Source: an uncultured Prevotellaceae bacterium
GTDB lineage: Bacteria; Bacteroidota; Bacteroidia; Bacteroidales; Bacteroidaceae
DNA length: 64,000 bases
NCBI GenBank assembly: GCA_900318795.1
Contig: ONLU01000004.1
Span: 1 to 64,000 of the forward strand
Direction of reading: 5' to 3'
The notes beneath the pieces were generated by a model. It made no database searches. It was not told the DNA's origin and saw only the letters and a list, made by a program, of their open reading frames with translations. The translations under genes and the position numbers were made by a program. Within the stretch, counting starts at the first letter, position 1, and each line of letters opens with the position of its first letter. Below are positions 17,028 through 26,835 of the stretch, in pieces.

Positions 17028-18332
17028 ATGAAAAAGCTATATATAGAAACTTATGGCTGCCAGATGAATGTGGCCGACTCCGAAGTCGTTGCCTCGGTGA
17101 TGCAGATGGCGGGCTATGAGCCGACGGAGTCGTTGGACGCGGCTGATGCCGTATTCCTGAATACCTGTTCTGTACGTGACAATGCAGAACAGAAAATCTA
17201 TCATCGGTTAGACGCTCTGGATGCAGTTAGGCGTAAACGCCCACTGATTATCGGTGTGTTGGGATGTATGGCTGAGCGAGTGAAAGACGACCTGTTGGAA
17301 AATCATCACTGCGACTTGGTAGCAGGTCCTGATGCTTATCTTTCATTGCCAGACCTGATAGCGCAGGCAGAGACGGGACACAAAGCCATCAACATTGAAT
17401 TGAGCACCAGCGAGACCTATAAAGACATTGTGCCCCAGCGGCTACATGGAGCAAAGATTGGCGGGTTTGTCAGCATCATGCGAGGTTGCAATAATTTCTG
17501 CCATTATTGCATAGTCCCCTATACCCGTGGCCGAGAGCGCAGTAGAGATGTGGAAAGCATTTTGCGCGAAGTGCGTGACCTGCGGGACCGAGGCTTTAAG
17601 GAAGTGACCTTGCTGGGGCAGAATGTGAACAGTTATCAGGGGGAGAATGGAAACTCCTTCCCACAACTACTTAGGCGAGTTGCCGAGGAGGCTCCTCAGA
17701 TGCGTGTTCGCTTTACCACCAGCCATCCTAAGGACATGAGTGACGAAACATTGCGGGTGATAGCTGAGATGCCTAACGTTTGTAAGCATATCCACCTGCC
17801 CGTGCAGAGTGGTTCGGACCGTATACTGAAACTGATGAACCGTAAGTACACCCGTGAGTGGTATATGGGACGTGTGGAGGCTATTCGCCGTATCATTCCA
17901 GACTGTGGTCTGTCCACCGACATCTTTGTAGGCTATCACTCAGAGACGGAAGAAGACCACCAGCTCAGCCTGGGCCTGATGCGTGAGGTGGGTTACGACT
18001 CGGCTTTTATGTTCAAATACTCAGAACGTCCAGGCACCTATGCCTCAAAGCATCTGCCTGACGATGTACCTGAAGAAGAGAAAATACGCCGACTGAATGA
18101 ACTCATCGCCTTGCAGACAGAAATCTCTGCCCAGCAGAACAAAAAGGACGAGGGCAAGGAGTTCGATGTGCTATTGGAGAACTTCTCGAAGCGCAGTCGC
18201 GCACAACTAATGGGACGTACGGAGCAGAACAAGGCTGTGGTCATTGACAAAGGAGGCCACCATATTGGAGAAACTGTTCGTGTGAAGATTACCAGTTCAA
18301 CAAGTGCCACTTTATTAGGAGAGACTATATGA
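17028..18332 (+). CDS. miaB: tRNA-2-methylthio-N6-dimethylallyladenosine synthase
   Basis: The 434-aa radical-SAM methylthiotransferase adds the 2-methylthio group to i6A37 in tRNA. The N-terminal UPF0004 domain has its three cluster cysteines in YGCQMN, NTCSVRDNAE and GCMAERV. The radical-SAM CxxxCxxC motif lies in RGCNNFCHYCIVPYTRGR (about residues 152-170). The C-terminal TRAM domain follows. The length is normal. It overlaps the ABC transporter gene by 4 bp. Confidence 0.97.
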   Translation: MKKLYIETYGCQMNVADSEVVASVMQMAGYEPTESLDAADAVFLNTCSVRDNAEQKIYHRLDALDAVRRKRPLIIGVLGCMAERVKDDLLENHHCDLVAGPDAYLSLPDLIAQAETGHKAINIELSTSETYKDIVPQRLHGAKIGGFVSIMRGCNNFCHYCIVPYTRGRERSRDVESILREVRDLRDRGFKEVTLLGQNVNSYQGENGNSFPQLLRRVAEEAPQMRVRFTTSHPKDMSDETLRVIAEMPNVCKHIHLPVQSGSDRILKLMNRKYTREWYMGRVEAIRRIIPDCGLSTDIFVGYHSETEEDHQLSLGLMREVGYDSAFMFKYSERPGTYASKHLPDDVPEEEKIRRLNELIALQTEISAQQNKKDEGKEFDVLLENFSKRSRAQLMGRTEQNKAVVIDKGGHHIGETVRVKITSSTSATLLGETI

Positions 18333-20158
18333 AAGATTTTATGCAAGTGTTGAGGCGTTTTGTGACGCCATATAAGAAGTATGTAGCTCTTTCGATAGTA
18401 TTTAATATCTTGTCGGCTCTGCTCAATATTTTCTCTTTTGCAGCATTGATACCTATCTTGCAGATTTTGTTCAAAACAGGTGATCAAGTAATAGTTACCT
18501 CTTTGATGGAGTGGAGCGAGGGTAGTTTCAAGGATGTCCTTATCAATAATATCTATTATTACATCAATTATTTTATTTCTGATGTAGGGTCAACCACGAC
18601 ACTCCTATTTATAGGGATTTTCTTGATTCTTGCAACACTGCTGAAAACATTTGCTTATTTCCTTGCGTCTTCCAGTGTGGTCCCTATCCGGACAGGCGTC
18701 GTTCGCGACATGCGCAATCAGTTGTATAGTAAGATAGTCAGCCTCCCTTTGGGCTTTTTTACTGAAGAACGAAAAGGCGATATCATTGCACGTATGACGG
18801 GTGATGTTCAGGAGGTTGAGACCAGTATTATGTCGTCACTTGACTTGATGTTCAAGAATCCGATATTGATCATCTCTTATTTTACCACCCTGATCATTAT
18901 CTCATGGCAACTCACCCTTTTCTCGGTGATTATTATTCCTCTTATTGGATGGTTCATGGGCTGGATAGGCCGTAAATTAAAGGCACAGAGTATGAAGGCG
19001 CAGTCTTTATGGAGTGACACTATGAGTGTGGTTGACGAGACATTAAGCGGACTGCGTATCATCAAGGCATTCTGTGCCGAAGACAAGATGCGTGATAAGT
19101 TTAATAATATTAACTCTACCTATCGTAATGATATCATGCGAGTGAATATTCGTCAGAATATCGGACATCCTCTGTCAGAGTTTCTAGGCACTTGTATGAT
19201 TGTCATCGTCCTGTGGTTTGGTGGTGTGCTGGTGCTGAACAATCATAGTCTGTCAGGTCCTACCTTCATCTATTATATGGTGATACTCTATAGTATTATT
19301 AACCCGCTGAAGGAAGTGTCCAAGGTTGGTTATAATATTCCCAAGGGACTGGCATCCATGGAACGTATTGACAAGATTCTGTTGGCAGAGAACACGATAA
19401 AGGAACCGAAACAACCCAAACACCTTGATTCTTTCAAGCATCAGATAGAGTTCCGTGATGTGTCCTTCCGTTATGGAGAGACTTGGATACTCCGACATAT
19501 CAATCTGGTTATTCCTAAGGGAAAGACCATTGCTATTGTAGGACAGTCGGGTTCTGGTAAGTCGACAATGGTTGATTTGATTCCTCGCTATTATGATGTG
19601 CAGGAAGGAGAGGTTCTCATTGATGGTATTAACGTCAAGGACTTGGGTATTCAAGATTTGCGGCAGTTGATAGGTAATGTAAACCAAGAGGCCATTCTTT
19701 TCAACGATACCTTCCGCAACAACATTTCTTTTGGTGTCGAGAGTGCCACTGACGAGCAGATAGCCGAGGCTGCCAGAATAGCCAATGCCTATGATTTCAT
19801 AATGCAGAGCGAGCACCAGTTTGAAACCAACATCGGAGATCGAGGCGGTCGCCTCTCTGGTGGTCAGCGTCAGCGTGTCAGCATAGCCCGAGCTATCCTG
19901 AAGAATCCTCCGATTTTGATTCTTGACGAGGCAACTTCTGCTCTCGATACAGAGAGTGAGCGTCTTGTCCAAGACGCTTTGGAGCGACTGATGAAGACCC
20001 GCACCACTGTTGCCATTGCCCACCGTCTCTCTACCATCAAGAATGCTGATGAGATCTGTGTGTTGCATGAAGGACAGATAGTCGAGCGTGGCACTCATGA
20101 TGAACTGCTCAATATTGATGGCTACTATAAGAAGTTAAACGATATGCAGAGCTTATAG
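18329..20158 (+). CDS. MsbA-like ABC exporter (fused permease and ATPase)
   Basis: The 609-aa half-transporter has about six membrane helices in residues 1-330 and an ATPase domain with Walker A GQSGSGKST near 407, signature LSGGQRQR near 510 and Walker B ILILDEATSALD near 530. Such exporters flip lipid A or other lipid-linked glycans. The glycan and LpxL-type genes downstream make lipid A-core transport likely, but drug or peptide export cannot be excluded. Its start overlaps the miaB stop (ATGA). Confidence 0.93.
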   Translation: MKDFMQVLRRFVTPYKKYVALSIVFNILSALLNIFSFAALIPILQILFKTGDQVIVTSLMEWSEGSFKDVLINNIYYYINYFISDVGSTTTLLFIGIFLILATLLKTFAYFLASSSVVPIRTGVVRDMRNQLYSKIVSLPLGFFTEERKGDIIARMTGDVQEVETSIMSSLDLMFKNPILIISYFTTLIIISWQLTLFSVIIIPLIGWFMGWIGRKLKAQSMKAQSLWSDTMSVVDETLSGLRIIKAFCAEDKMRDKFNNINSTYRNDIMRVNIRQNIGHPLSEFLGTCMIVIVLWFGGVLVLNNHSLSGPTFIYYMVILYSIINPLKEVSKVGYNIPKGLASMERIDKILLAENTIKEPKQPKHLDSFKHQIEFRDVSFRYGETWILRHINLVIPKGKTIAIVGQSGSGKSTMVDLIPRYYDVQEGEVLIDGINVKDLGIQDLRQLIGNVNQEAILFNDTFRNNISFGVESATDEQIAEAARIANAYDFIMQSEHQFETNIGDRGGRLSGGQRQRVSIARAILKNPPILILDEATSALDTESERLVQDALERLMKTRTTVAIAHRLSTIKNADEICVLHEGQIVERGTHDELLNIDGYYKKLNDMQSL

Positions 20159-20200
20159 TGGCTTGTTTCACCAGGTAGCCTCAAAAGACCTCGATAAGCG

Positions 20201-22129
20201 ATGAAACAGGTATTGAACAGAATATATTCCCCCCTCTTGGCAGTTCTCTGGAACTTGCTATTGGTTTACTTTGTTTACCAAATAGCCCGATTGGAGTATT
20301 ATGTTGAAAACAGGGACTATCTCTCCTATACATGGGATATTTTCCAAGGAGGATTGCTCTTTGACACATCTGCCATTCTCTATACCAATGCGCTCTATGT
20401 TGTAATGATGCTTTTCCCTTTGCATTGGAAAGAGAACAAAATATATCATAAGGTGTGCCAATGGTTGTTTGTCGTTGTAAACAGCATTACTTTTGCCATA
20501 AATCTGGCAGACTCTGTTTATTTCCGTTATACCATGCGTCGCACAACGACTACCGTCTTTGAGGAATTCTCCAATGAAGGCAATTTGGGCAGTATCATAG
20601 GTACGGAATTCTTAAACCATTGGTATCTAGTATTGCTTTTTGCATTAGTTGTATTCCTCCTTTGGCGCTGTTATGTGGAACCCTCTATCAATAGCCATTC
20701 GTTGAAGTGGTGGCGCTATGATGTGGCTTGCTTGCTGTCGTTATTGCTTTTTGCACCCTTCTGTGTAGCGGGAATGCGAGGGGGCTTTACAACAGCCGTT
20801 CGTCCTATCACCATCTCGAATGCTAATCAGTATGCCAGTCGCCCTGTTGATGCGGCTTTGGCATTAAATACGCCTTTTGCCCTGATTCGCTCCATCGGCA
20901 AGAATGTTTTTGTGGTGCCCCACTATTTTAGCGACGAAAAAGCGTTAGCGTCTATGTATACTCCCATCCATACTCCTAACGACAGTGCGGCGGTAGTGAA
21001 GAAGAATGTGGTGGTGCTGATTGTGGAAAGTTTCGGACGCGAGTATATAGGTGCTTTGAATAAAGACTTAGAGGGTGGGAAGTACAAAGGCTATACACCT
21101 TATGTAGATGCCCTTATCGGCAAGAGCACGACTTTCCAGTATAGTTTCTGCAATGGTCGAAAGAGCATAGACGGAATGCCCAGCGTTTTGTCGAGCATTC
21201 CTATGTTCGTCGAGCCGTTTATCCTCACTCCGTCATCCATGAACGATTATACAGGTTTGGCAGGCATCTTGGAACAAGAAGGGTATGAAACAGCCTTCTT
21301 CCATGGAGCCCAGAATGGCTCAATGGGTTTTCAGGCTTTTGCCCAAAAGACAGGTTTTAAGCATTATTTTGGTCGAACGGAATATGAGGCAGCCAAAGGT
21401 ACCGACGATTTTGACGGAACGTGGGCCATTTGGGATGAACCTTTCTTACAGTATTATGCTGAGGAGATGGGTAAGATGAAGCAACCCTTCATGACGGCAG
21501 TCTTTACTGCATCCAGTCACCATCCTTTCGTCATCCCAGAGCAATACAAACAGCAATTTCCAGAAGGGAAACTTGAAATACAGAAGTGTATCCGCTATAC
21601 TGATATGGCAATAGGTAAGTTCTTCGAAACCGCTAGCAAACAACCCTGGTTCGAGAACACCATTTTCGTACTGACCAGTGACCATACCAATATGAGTGAT
21701 CATGATTACTACCAAACCGATTTGGGAGGCTTTTGTTCACCTATTATTATATATGAGCCCAGTCATCCTGAAGGACAGGTGATAGACAAGATAGCACAGC
21801 ACATTGACATCCTGCCTACCGTTTTAGGTATGCTTGGCTATCAGAAACCTTACTTCGGTTTTGGCATAGATTTGCTGAATACCCCTTCAGAAGATACTTG
21901 GGCTATCAATTATCTGAGTGGTATCTACCAATATGTGAGAAATGGTTATGTGCTCCAGTTCGACGGCCGGAAGACGAAGGGAATCTATAGCCTTTCTGAT
22001 TCGCTGATGCAGCAAAACCTCATACATCAGCCGTCAGTCGTCAGCCATCAGTCGCAGATGGAGCGCGAACTGAAAGCTATCATCCAACAATATATGGAGC
22101 GGATGACACAAAATCGTTTGATGCCTTGA
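20201..22129 (+). CDS. LTA synthase-like membrane sulfatase-fold transferase
   Basis: The 642-aa protein has about five N-terminal membrane helices (to about residue 215), then an alkaline-phosphatase/sulfatase-fold domain starting VVVLIVESFGREYIG. Metal-site blocks FCNGRKSIDGMPS, TSDHTNMSDHDYY and FTASSHHPF are visible. In LtaS the nucleophile is Thr; here the matching block carries Ser (KSIDG). Bacteroidota do not make LTA, so a phosphoglycerol or phosphoethanolamine transferase acting on LPS or glycans in the periplasm is more likely. Near the C-terminus, HQPSVVSHQSQ is encoded by a heptamer repeat. Confidence 0.88.
   Translation: MKQVLNRIYSPLLAVLWNLLLVYFVYQIARLEYYVENRDYLSYTWDIFQGGLLFDTSAILYTNALYVVMMLFPLHWKENKIYHKVCQWLFVVVNSITFAINLADSVYFRYTMRRTTTTVFEEFSNEGNLGSIIGTEFLNHWYLVLLFALVVFLLWRCYVEPSINSHSLKWWRYDVACLLSLLLFAPFCVAGMRGGFTTAVRPITISNANQYASRPVDAALALNTPFALIRSIGKNVFVVPHYFSDEKALASMYTPIHTPNDSAAVVKKNVVVLIVESFGREYIGALNKDLEGGKYKGYTPYVDALIGKSTTFQYSFCNGRKSIDGMPSVLSSIPMFVEPFILTPSSMNDYTGLAGILEQEGYETAFFHGAQNGSMGFQAFAQKTGFKHYFGRTEYEAAKGTDDFDGTWAIWDEPFLQYYAEEMGKMKQPFMTAVFTASSHHPFVIPEQYKQQFPEGKLEIQKCIRYTDMAIGKFFETASKQPWFENTIFVLTSDHTNMSDHDYYQTDLGGFCSPIIIYEPSHPEGQVIDKIAQHIDILPTVLGMLGYQKPYFGFGIDLLNTPSEDTWAINYLSGIYQYVRNGYVLQFDGRKTKGIYSLSDSLMQQNLIHQPSVVSHQSQMERELKAIIQQYMERMTQNRLMP
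22027..22054 (+). repeat. Heptamer repeat inside the LTA synthase-like gene
   Basis: Four 7-bp units: TCAGCCG, TCAGTCG, TCAGCCA, TCAGTCG. They encode part of HQPSVVSHQSQ near the C-terminus and share their unit with the repeats at 1567-1594 and 55133-55167. Confidence 0.75.
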
Positions 22130-22141
22130 AAAGTGGTTGGC

Positions 22142-23107
22142 TCATTCCTCCCCTTTTGCTATCACCTTGCCGTCAACGACTTCGAAACGCTGGTTGAATT
22201 CCTCACGAGTGCGCGACCAGCGTTTGTGGCTCCACAGCCATAACTCTGGCTCTCGATGGATGCTTGCTTCCAGCATTTGGTAGTAGATGTCTGTTAGCTT
22301 GAATTCTGGCATTTGTTGGGGTTCTCGGGTAATGAGCTTGAACTCTGCCTCATAATATCCGCGACGCAGACGTCGTACATCCAAATAGAAAACAGCATGG
22401 TTCATCCTCCTGGCAATGCGCTCTGTACCTGTCAGCACAGGAGTGTCGTGATGCAGGAAGTCTACCCAGTGGTGGATGTTATTCCAGAAAGGTTTTTGAT
22501 CGCTGATGTAGCCAATCACTATGGGCTGGTTCTGATTTTTGTATTCCAATACTTTCCGTAGGGTGTCCTGCATGGCAATACACTCAGCCCCCATCCGTTG
22601 ACGAAGACGGAGGAAAATAAGGTCTGCCACCTGATTCTCCAATGGATGGTAAATCTGCCCGCAATGGGCTTTAGGAGTCACCCAAAGGGGTAGGGATGTT
22701 ATCCATTCCCAGTTGCAGTAGTGGCCTAGATAGACAGCACACGACTGTCCGCTTTCCACGATTTCGTTGATTACCTCAGTGCCTTTGAAGACCAGCCGTT
22801 TCTTGAGGCTTTTCTTGCTGATAGTCATCAGTTTTACACTTTCTGCCAGATAGTCGCCTAAGAAGTGGTAATACCCTCGTTCTATTTGTAATAATTCATC
22901 TTTTGATTTCTCGGGGAAGGCACTGGCCAGATTACTCTTGACCACCGCTTTCCGATATCCGAATATTTTATAGCCGATGAGATAGAGCAGGTCACTTAGC
23001 AGATAGTGTATCCATAAGGGAAACAATGATAGCAGATACCAAACGGTAAGCAATATATAGTATGCTGCTATTTTCAGTGTTCTGTATCGTTCTTTATTAT
23101 ATCCCAT
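22142..23107 (-). CDS. LpxL/HtrB-family lipid A acyltransferase
   Basis: The 321-aa protein has one N-terminal membrane helix (LKIAAYYILLTVWYLLSLFP) and the late-acyltransferase motif H-x4-E in LGHYCNWEWI near residue 126. Family members transfer secondary acyl chains to lipid A at the inner membrane. It overlaps the upstream glycosyltransferase gene by 11 bp, and the surroundings are glycan and LPS genes, which supports a lipid A role. It converges with the LTA synthase-like gene. Confidence 0.92.
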   Translation of the reverse strand: MGYNKERYRTLKIAAYYILLTVWYLLSLFPLWIHYLLSDLLYLIGYKIFGYRKAVVKSNLASAFPEKSKDELLQIERGYYHFLGDYLAESVKLMTISKKSLKKRLVFKGTEVINEIVESGQSCAVYLGHYCNWEWITSLPLWVTPKAHCGQIYHPLENQVADLIFLRLRQRMGAECIAMQDTLRKVLEYKNQNQPIVIGYISDQKPFWNNIHHWVDFLHHDTPVLTGTERIARRMNHAVFYLDVRRLRRGYYEAEFKLITREPQQMPEFKLTDIYYQMLEASIHREPELWLWSHKRWSRTREEFNQRFEVVDGKVIAKGEE

Positions 23108-23861
23108 TGGCTCGTTGGTGCTTTTTGCTCATTCCGAAGAAACGGCGAATTTTCTCCCAAGGTGTCAAATGCCACGAATGGGCACACATGTGGATGGCAT
23201 AGCTGTTCTTCGTTACTTCGTGTTTGTTGCCTGCAAAAGTTTCTGAAGGGTAGATGTGTATCCTGCCAGGCAGCTGTTGGTCAATATCCTTATATACAAA
23301 GCCCTTGCCTTCAGCGACACGGGCATAGATGTAGGGCGATAGGACGTCGGTACGCAACGAACCATCTTCTTTCACGAAGTGCTTGTCTTGGTACCAGTCG
23401 AGAACTTCCTTGACAAAAGGACTTCCTGCTTCGGCACCCATGACGGCAGCTTGTATTTGGATGCCCTCGATGAACACATCTGCCGTTCGATGGCCGTCAG
23501 CGTCTATGTATCGTCTCGAACCGCATTTTTCTATCTGGATGGGGTGATACTCCATGCTAGAAAAGAAAGAGTTGTCGAGGAAATCATCAAATCTCTTTAG
23601 CAATATGACGTCTGAATCCAAATAGATGCCCCCCTCTGTATAAAGTGCATACATTCGGATATAGTCAGCAGCAAATGCCCATTTGCGGGCTTCGTAGGCC
23701 TCCTTGACGTAAGGCACCGAGTCGACATCGAAGTTCTTGGTGCTCCACCGGATGATTTCATAATCAGGATGTGTCTTCTGCCACGTTTCCATGCATTTCC
23801 TGATTTTCGCAGGAAACGGGTCGTTGCTCAGCCAACAGTAATGAATCTTCTTTGGGATCAT
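23097..23861 (-). CDS. GT32-like glycosyltransferase (sugar-binding DXD domain)
   Basis: The 254-aa protein starts MIPKKIHYCWLSNDPFPAK and has WAFAADYIRMYALYTEGGIY followed by LDSDV, the DXD-containing core of the Gly_transf_sug/OCH1-like family. Such enzymes add a mannose, galactose or similar sugar to a glycan from a nucleotide sugar in the cytoplasm. It lies between a GT25 and the LpxL-type gene on the minus strand, so LPS core assembly is likely. Confidence 0.9.
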   Translation of the reverse strand: MIPKKIHYCWLSNDPFPAKIRKCMETWQKTHPDYEIIRWSTKNFDVDSVPYVKEAYEARKWAFAADYIRMYALYTEGGIYLDSDVILLKRFDDFLDNSFFSSMEYHPIQIEKCGSRRYIDADGHRTADVFIEGIQIQAAVMGAEAGSPFVKEVLDWYQDKHFVKEDGSLRTDVLSPYIYARVAEGKGFVYKDIDQQLPGRIHIYPSETFAGNKHEVTKNSYAIHMCAHSWHLTPWEKIRRFFGMSKKHQRANGI

Positions 23862-23899
23862 CTTGATAGAATGAGTATTATGGTAAGTAGATTAAACTC

Positions 23900-24613
23900 T
23901 TAGCGAAACCAATAAAGCAAAAGCTTGTAGTTTTTCTGGAACATCCAACTGAGTGCCCTCAAACGCTTTTTGTTTTTTGATAAAGATGAACTGAAGGCCC
24001 CAGTAGCAGTACCTTGCGTGGCCAATGTGGGATGACACCAAAGATAGTTGATGACTTTCTCCTCAATAAGCTGGTAATGATACAAATCTATGGCACGGTC
24101 GCATTTCTTTGCTTCCAGATGATTAAGAATAGCCTGTGCAGCTTGTCTGTTAATGAAATAGGCTCCAGACAGGCGGTCTCTATGGCCAGGGTAGAGCATA
24201 CGTCCTTTCTGACGTTGACTACGGGGAACAAACCAAAGAGGACTGTCCTCATAGGAGATGATAATCTTTTGGTCTTGATATATTTTATGGTATTCCTCAA
24301 TACTCTGTTCAAACTTACTCTTGAAGTTCTTATGCAATAGGATATCATCCTCTAACACCAAAGCTCCTTCAAGACCCTCTGAAATGATACGCTCGTAGGC
24401 AAGAAAGTGGGATATGGTACAAAGTGACCGGGGGACTTTGCGCACCATCTCCTCTTGTCCGTTTCGTAGATATTTCCCCAAATATGATGCCACCTGAGCC
24501 TCATCATTGCCTTCATTGACAATTTCATAGTCCAAACCGATATGGCGTAACATTCGGTCTATGTGCTCTCCGCGTTCTTTCAGACGGTCTGGATGTATAA
24601 CTAATGTCTTCAT
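23900..24613 (-). CDS. GT25 family LPS glycosyltransferase
   Basis: The 237-aa protein starts MKTLVIHPDRLKERGEHI. The block ALVLEDDILLHKNF carries the acidic motif of the GT25 (LPS galactosyltransferase-like) family, and SGAYFINRQAAQAIL is a further family block. I chose the ATG at 24611-24613 because the longer frame would run through the promoter. TACCTTTG lies only 5 bp upstream of the ATG, so the mRNA should be almost leaderless. It is first in a minus-strand group with the GT32-like and LpxL-type genes. Confidence 0.88.
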   Translation of the reverse strand: MKTLVIHPDRLKERGEHIDRMLRHIGLDYEIVNEGNDEAQVASYLGKYLRNGQEEMVRKVPRSLCTISHFLAYERIISEGLEGALVLEDDILLHKNFKSKFEQSIEEYHKIYQDQKIIISYEDSPLWFVPRSQRQKGRMLYPGHRDRLSGAYFINRQAAQAILNHLEAKKCDRAIDLYHYQLIEEKVINYLWCHPTLATQGTATGAFSSSLSKNKKRLRALSWMFQKNYKLLLYWFR

Positions 24614-24615
24614 AG

Positions 24616-24681
24616 GCGCAAAGGTACAAAAATTAATCGTAACTCTTTGATTTTTCTCACATATTTTGTACCTTTGTGCGC
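24616..24681. promoter_or_regulatory. Divergent promoters forming an inverted repeat (GT25 / GT90)
   Basis: GCGCAAAGGTACAAAA (24616-24631) and TTTTGTACCTTTGTGCGC (24664-24681) are inverted copies with one extra base. Each holds a TACCTTTG -7 element: 24619-24626 on the minus strand for GT25 and 24669-24676 on the plus strand for GT90. Confidence 0.7.
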
Positions 24682-24698
24682 AAAACGTGCAAAAAGTC

Positions 24699-25694
24699 AT
24701 GGACAAAAGAAAGGTTTATTACTTACTACATAACGGGAAGAATAGCAACATCAAGTATTACCTTAGGAGTTACCTGCGGGAATATACGCCGAAAATTTTT
24801 TCCCGAATGCAGCTGGAACATCTGCTTGGCCAGATTGAGAAACGTCCTGACAGAGACTACATATACCAACGGGCCGATTATTATTGTAGATTAACAGCTG
24901 ACAGCCCTATCGATAGAACCCAGTGGCAGTCTGAGGCTGTCAGGTTGAAGAATCAGCCTATGACGGGCCAGTCTTCATACTATCACGACGCCATGGAGAT
25001 TGCAAGGTTTTTTAATGGTAATCTTAATTGGATTCTTGTACCAGGAGACACCATCCATATCCCTACTCTACCTTCCATCGTCAAGAGTCGTCCGTTGGTA
25101 GAAGGTAATGTCAATTCTGTAGTTCTTAAACTCGACAAAAACCGCCACTTCCTTTTTGTCAATGACCATTTGTCGTGGCGCGAGAAACGCAATGTTGCCA
25201 TCTTTCGAGGCGACTTGGGCTTCTACAAGCCAAACCGCGACCGGTTTATGAGTCGTTGGGTGGGGCATCCCATGATAGATGCAGCCTCGACCAATTGTTC
25301 TGAGGAGCATCCTGAGTGGCAAGGACAGAAACTTACTATCGGTGAGCATTTGGACTATAAGTTCATCATGTCCCTCGAAGGCAATGATGTGGCATCAAAC
25401 CTAAAGTGGGTTATGTCGTCAAACTCTATTGCTGTTACACCAAAACTGAGGCGTGAGACATGGTTTATGGAGGGTACACTGATTCCTGATTATCATTTTG
25501 TGGAGGTACGTGACGATTTCTCTGATTTAGAAGAACGGATGACTTACTATATAGAGCATCCCGAAGAAGCTGAGGCTATCATCCGCCATGCCCATGAATA
25601 TGTGGAGCAGTTCTTCGACCATGAACGTGAGAAATTAATCTCGCTGTTGGTACTGAAAAAATATTTCGAAGTGACGAATGGGCACTATCAATAA
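24699..25694 (+). CDS. GT90-like (CAP10/LPS) glycosyltransferase
   Basis: The 331-aa protein has SRPLVEGNVNSVVLKLDKNR, REKRNVAIFRGDLGF and YKFIMSLEGNDVASNLKWVM, blocks typical of the lipopolysaccharide glucosyltransferase/CAP10 family (Glyco_transf_90). These enzymes act in the cytoplasm in LPS or capsule assembly. The start MDKRKVYY was preferred over an in-frame ATG at 24666 that lies in the promoter. It is followed 10 bp later by a GT4 gene. Confidence 0.85.
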   Translation: MDKRKVYYLLHNGKNSNIKYYLRSYLREYTPKIFSRMQLEHLLGQIEKRPDRDYIYQRADYYCRLTADSPIDRTQWQSEAVRLKNQPMTGQSSYYHDAMEIARFFNGNLNWILVPGDTIHIPTLPSIVKSRPLVEGNVNSVVLKLDKNRHFLFVNDHLSWREKRNVAIFRGDLGFYKPNRDRFMSRWVGHPMIDAASTNCSEEHPEWQGQKLTIGEHLDYKFIMSLEGNDVASNLKWVMSSNSIAVTPKLRRETWFMEGTLIPDYHFVEVRDDFSDLEERMTYYIEHPEEAEAIIRHAHEYVEQFFDHEREKLISLLVLKKYFEVTNGHYQ

Positions 25695-25704
25695 CTGTTA
25701 GAAA

Positions 25705-26835
25705 ATGCAACAGGACGTTATTATAGGATTTGATGCCAAGCGCATCGTGCGTAATGCTACAGGGTTGGGCAACTACGGGCGGACACTCGTTAACGATATA
25801 GTGGCTGTCAACCATGATAGTTGGAAGTTTCGCCTCTACGCACCAGATCCGGGACGTTCAGACCTGCGGGAGAAGGTGCTCCCTTCACCAAGGGTGTCAT
25901 TTTCCTATCCGCAAGTTAATTTTGGTTTTCAACGCAGCCTATGGCGTATTGGACAGGGCATAGTCCGGGATATGCAGCGTGATGGGGTGCAGCTCTTTCA
26001 TGGTTTGACAGGCGAATTGCCCCGTGGGTTGAAGGCTTCGGGTATCAAGGGTGTTGTAACCATTCATGACTTGATTTTCTTGCGTCACCCGGAGTATTAT
26101 CATTGGCTGGATGCAAAACTCTATGCATGGAAATTCCGTTATACTTGTCGGGAGGCAGAGCGAATCATAGCAATCAGCGAGCGCACCAAGCAGGATGTGA
26201 TGGAGTTGGGTGGTGTTCCAAAGGAGAAGATACAGGTGGTCTATCAAAGTTGTGCCCCCAGGTTTGCGCAACAGTCTAAAGAGGAGGATGTGAGAAGAGT
26301 TAAACAGAAGTTTGGACTTCCACAACGTTTTTTACTCAGCGTAGGCACTATCGAAGAACGCAAAAACCTGCTATTGGCCATTCGTGCGCTTGCCGGTTTG
26401 CCCAGCGATATACATCTGGTGGCTGTAGGTCGTCAGACCGGCTACGTCCGCCACTTTCCCCAAAGCGACCGCGTCCACCTGTTGAGTGGCGTTACAGACG
26501 AAGAGCTGAGGGCACTCTACCAGTTGGCAGAGGTGTTTGTGTACCCATCGCGCTACGAAGGCTTTGGTATCCCGATAATCGAGGCTATCCATAGTGGTCT
26601 GCCCGTAGTGGCCTGCACAGGGTCGTGCTTAGAAGAGGCAGGAGGACCAGATAGCCTCTATGTGGATCCTGATGCTGTAGATGATTTCTCACATGCTGTC
26701 CGGCAGGTACTGGCTGGCGCAGAAGGGAGGAAAGAGCGTATCCGGCGTTGTCAGGAGTATGTCAGACGTTTTGAGGGCCAAGATGTGGCAGGTCAGGTCA
26801 TGCGTATTTATCAGGATCTGTTAGATTCACGATAA
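25705..26835 (+). CDS. GT4 family glycosyltransferase
   Basis: The 376-aa GT-B enzyme has the N-terminal loop IGFDAKRIVRNATGLGNYGR and, in the C-terminal nucleotide-sugar domain, YEGFGIPIIEAIHSGLPVVA with the E-x7-E retaining motif. The function is sugar transfer in surface-polysaccharide assembly; the donor is unknown. The 3' end overlaps the convergent GT87 gene by 25 bp. Confidence 0.92.
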   Translation: MQQDVIIGFDAKRIVRNATGLGNYGRTLVNDIVAVNHDSWKFRLYAPDPGRSDLREKVLPSPRVSFSYPQVNFGFQRSLWRIGQGIVRDMQRDGVQLFHGLTGELPRGLKASGIKGVVTIHDLIFLRHPEYYHWLDAKLYAWKFRYTCREAERIIAISERTKQDVMELGGVPKEKIQVVYQSCAPRFAQQSKEEDVRRVKQKFGLPQRFLLSVGTIEERKNLLLAIRALAGLPSDIHLVAVGRQTGYVRHFPQSDRVHLLSGVTDEELRALYQLAEVFVYPSRYEGFGIPIIEAIHSGLPVVACTGSCLEEAGGPDSLYVDPDAVDDFSHAVRQVLAGAEGRKERIRRCQEYVRRFEGQDVAGQVMRIYQDLLDSR

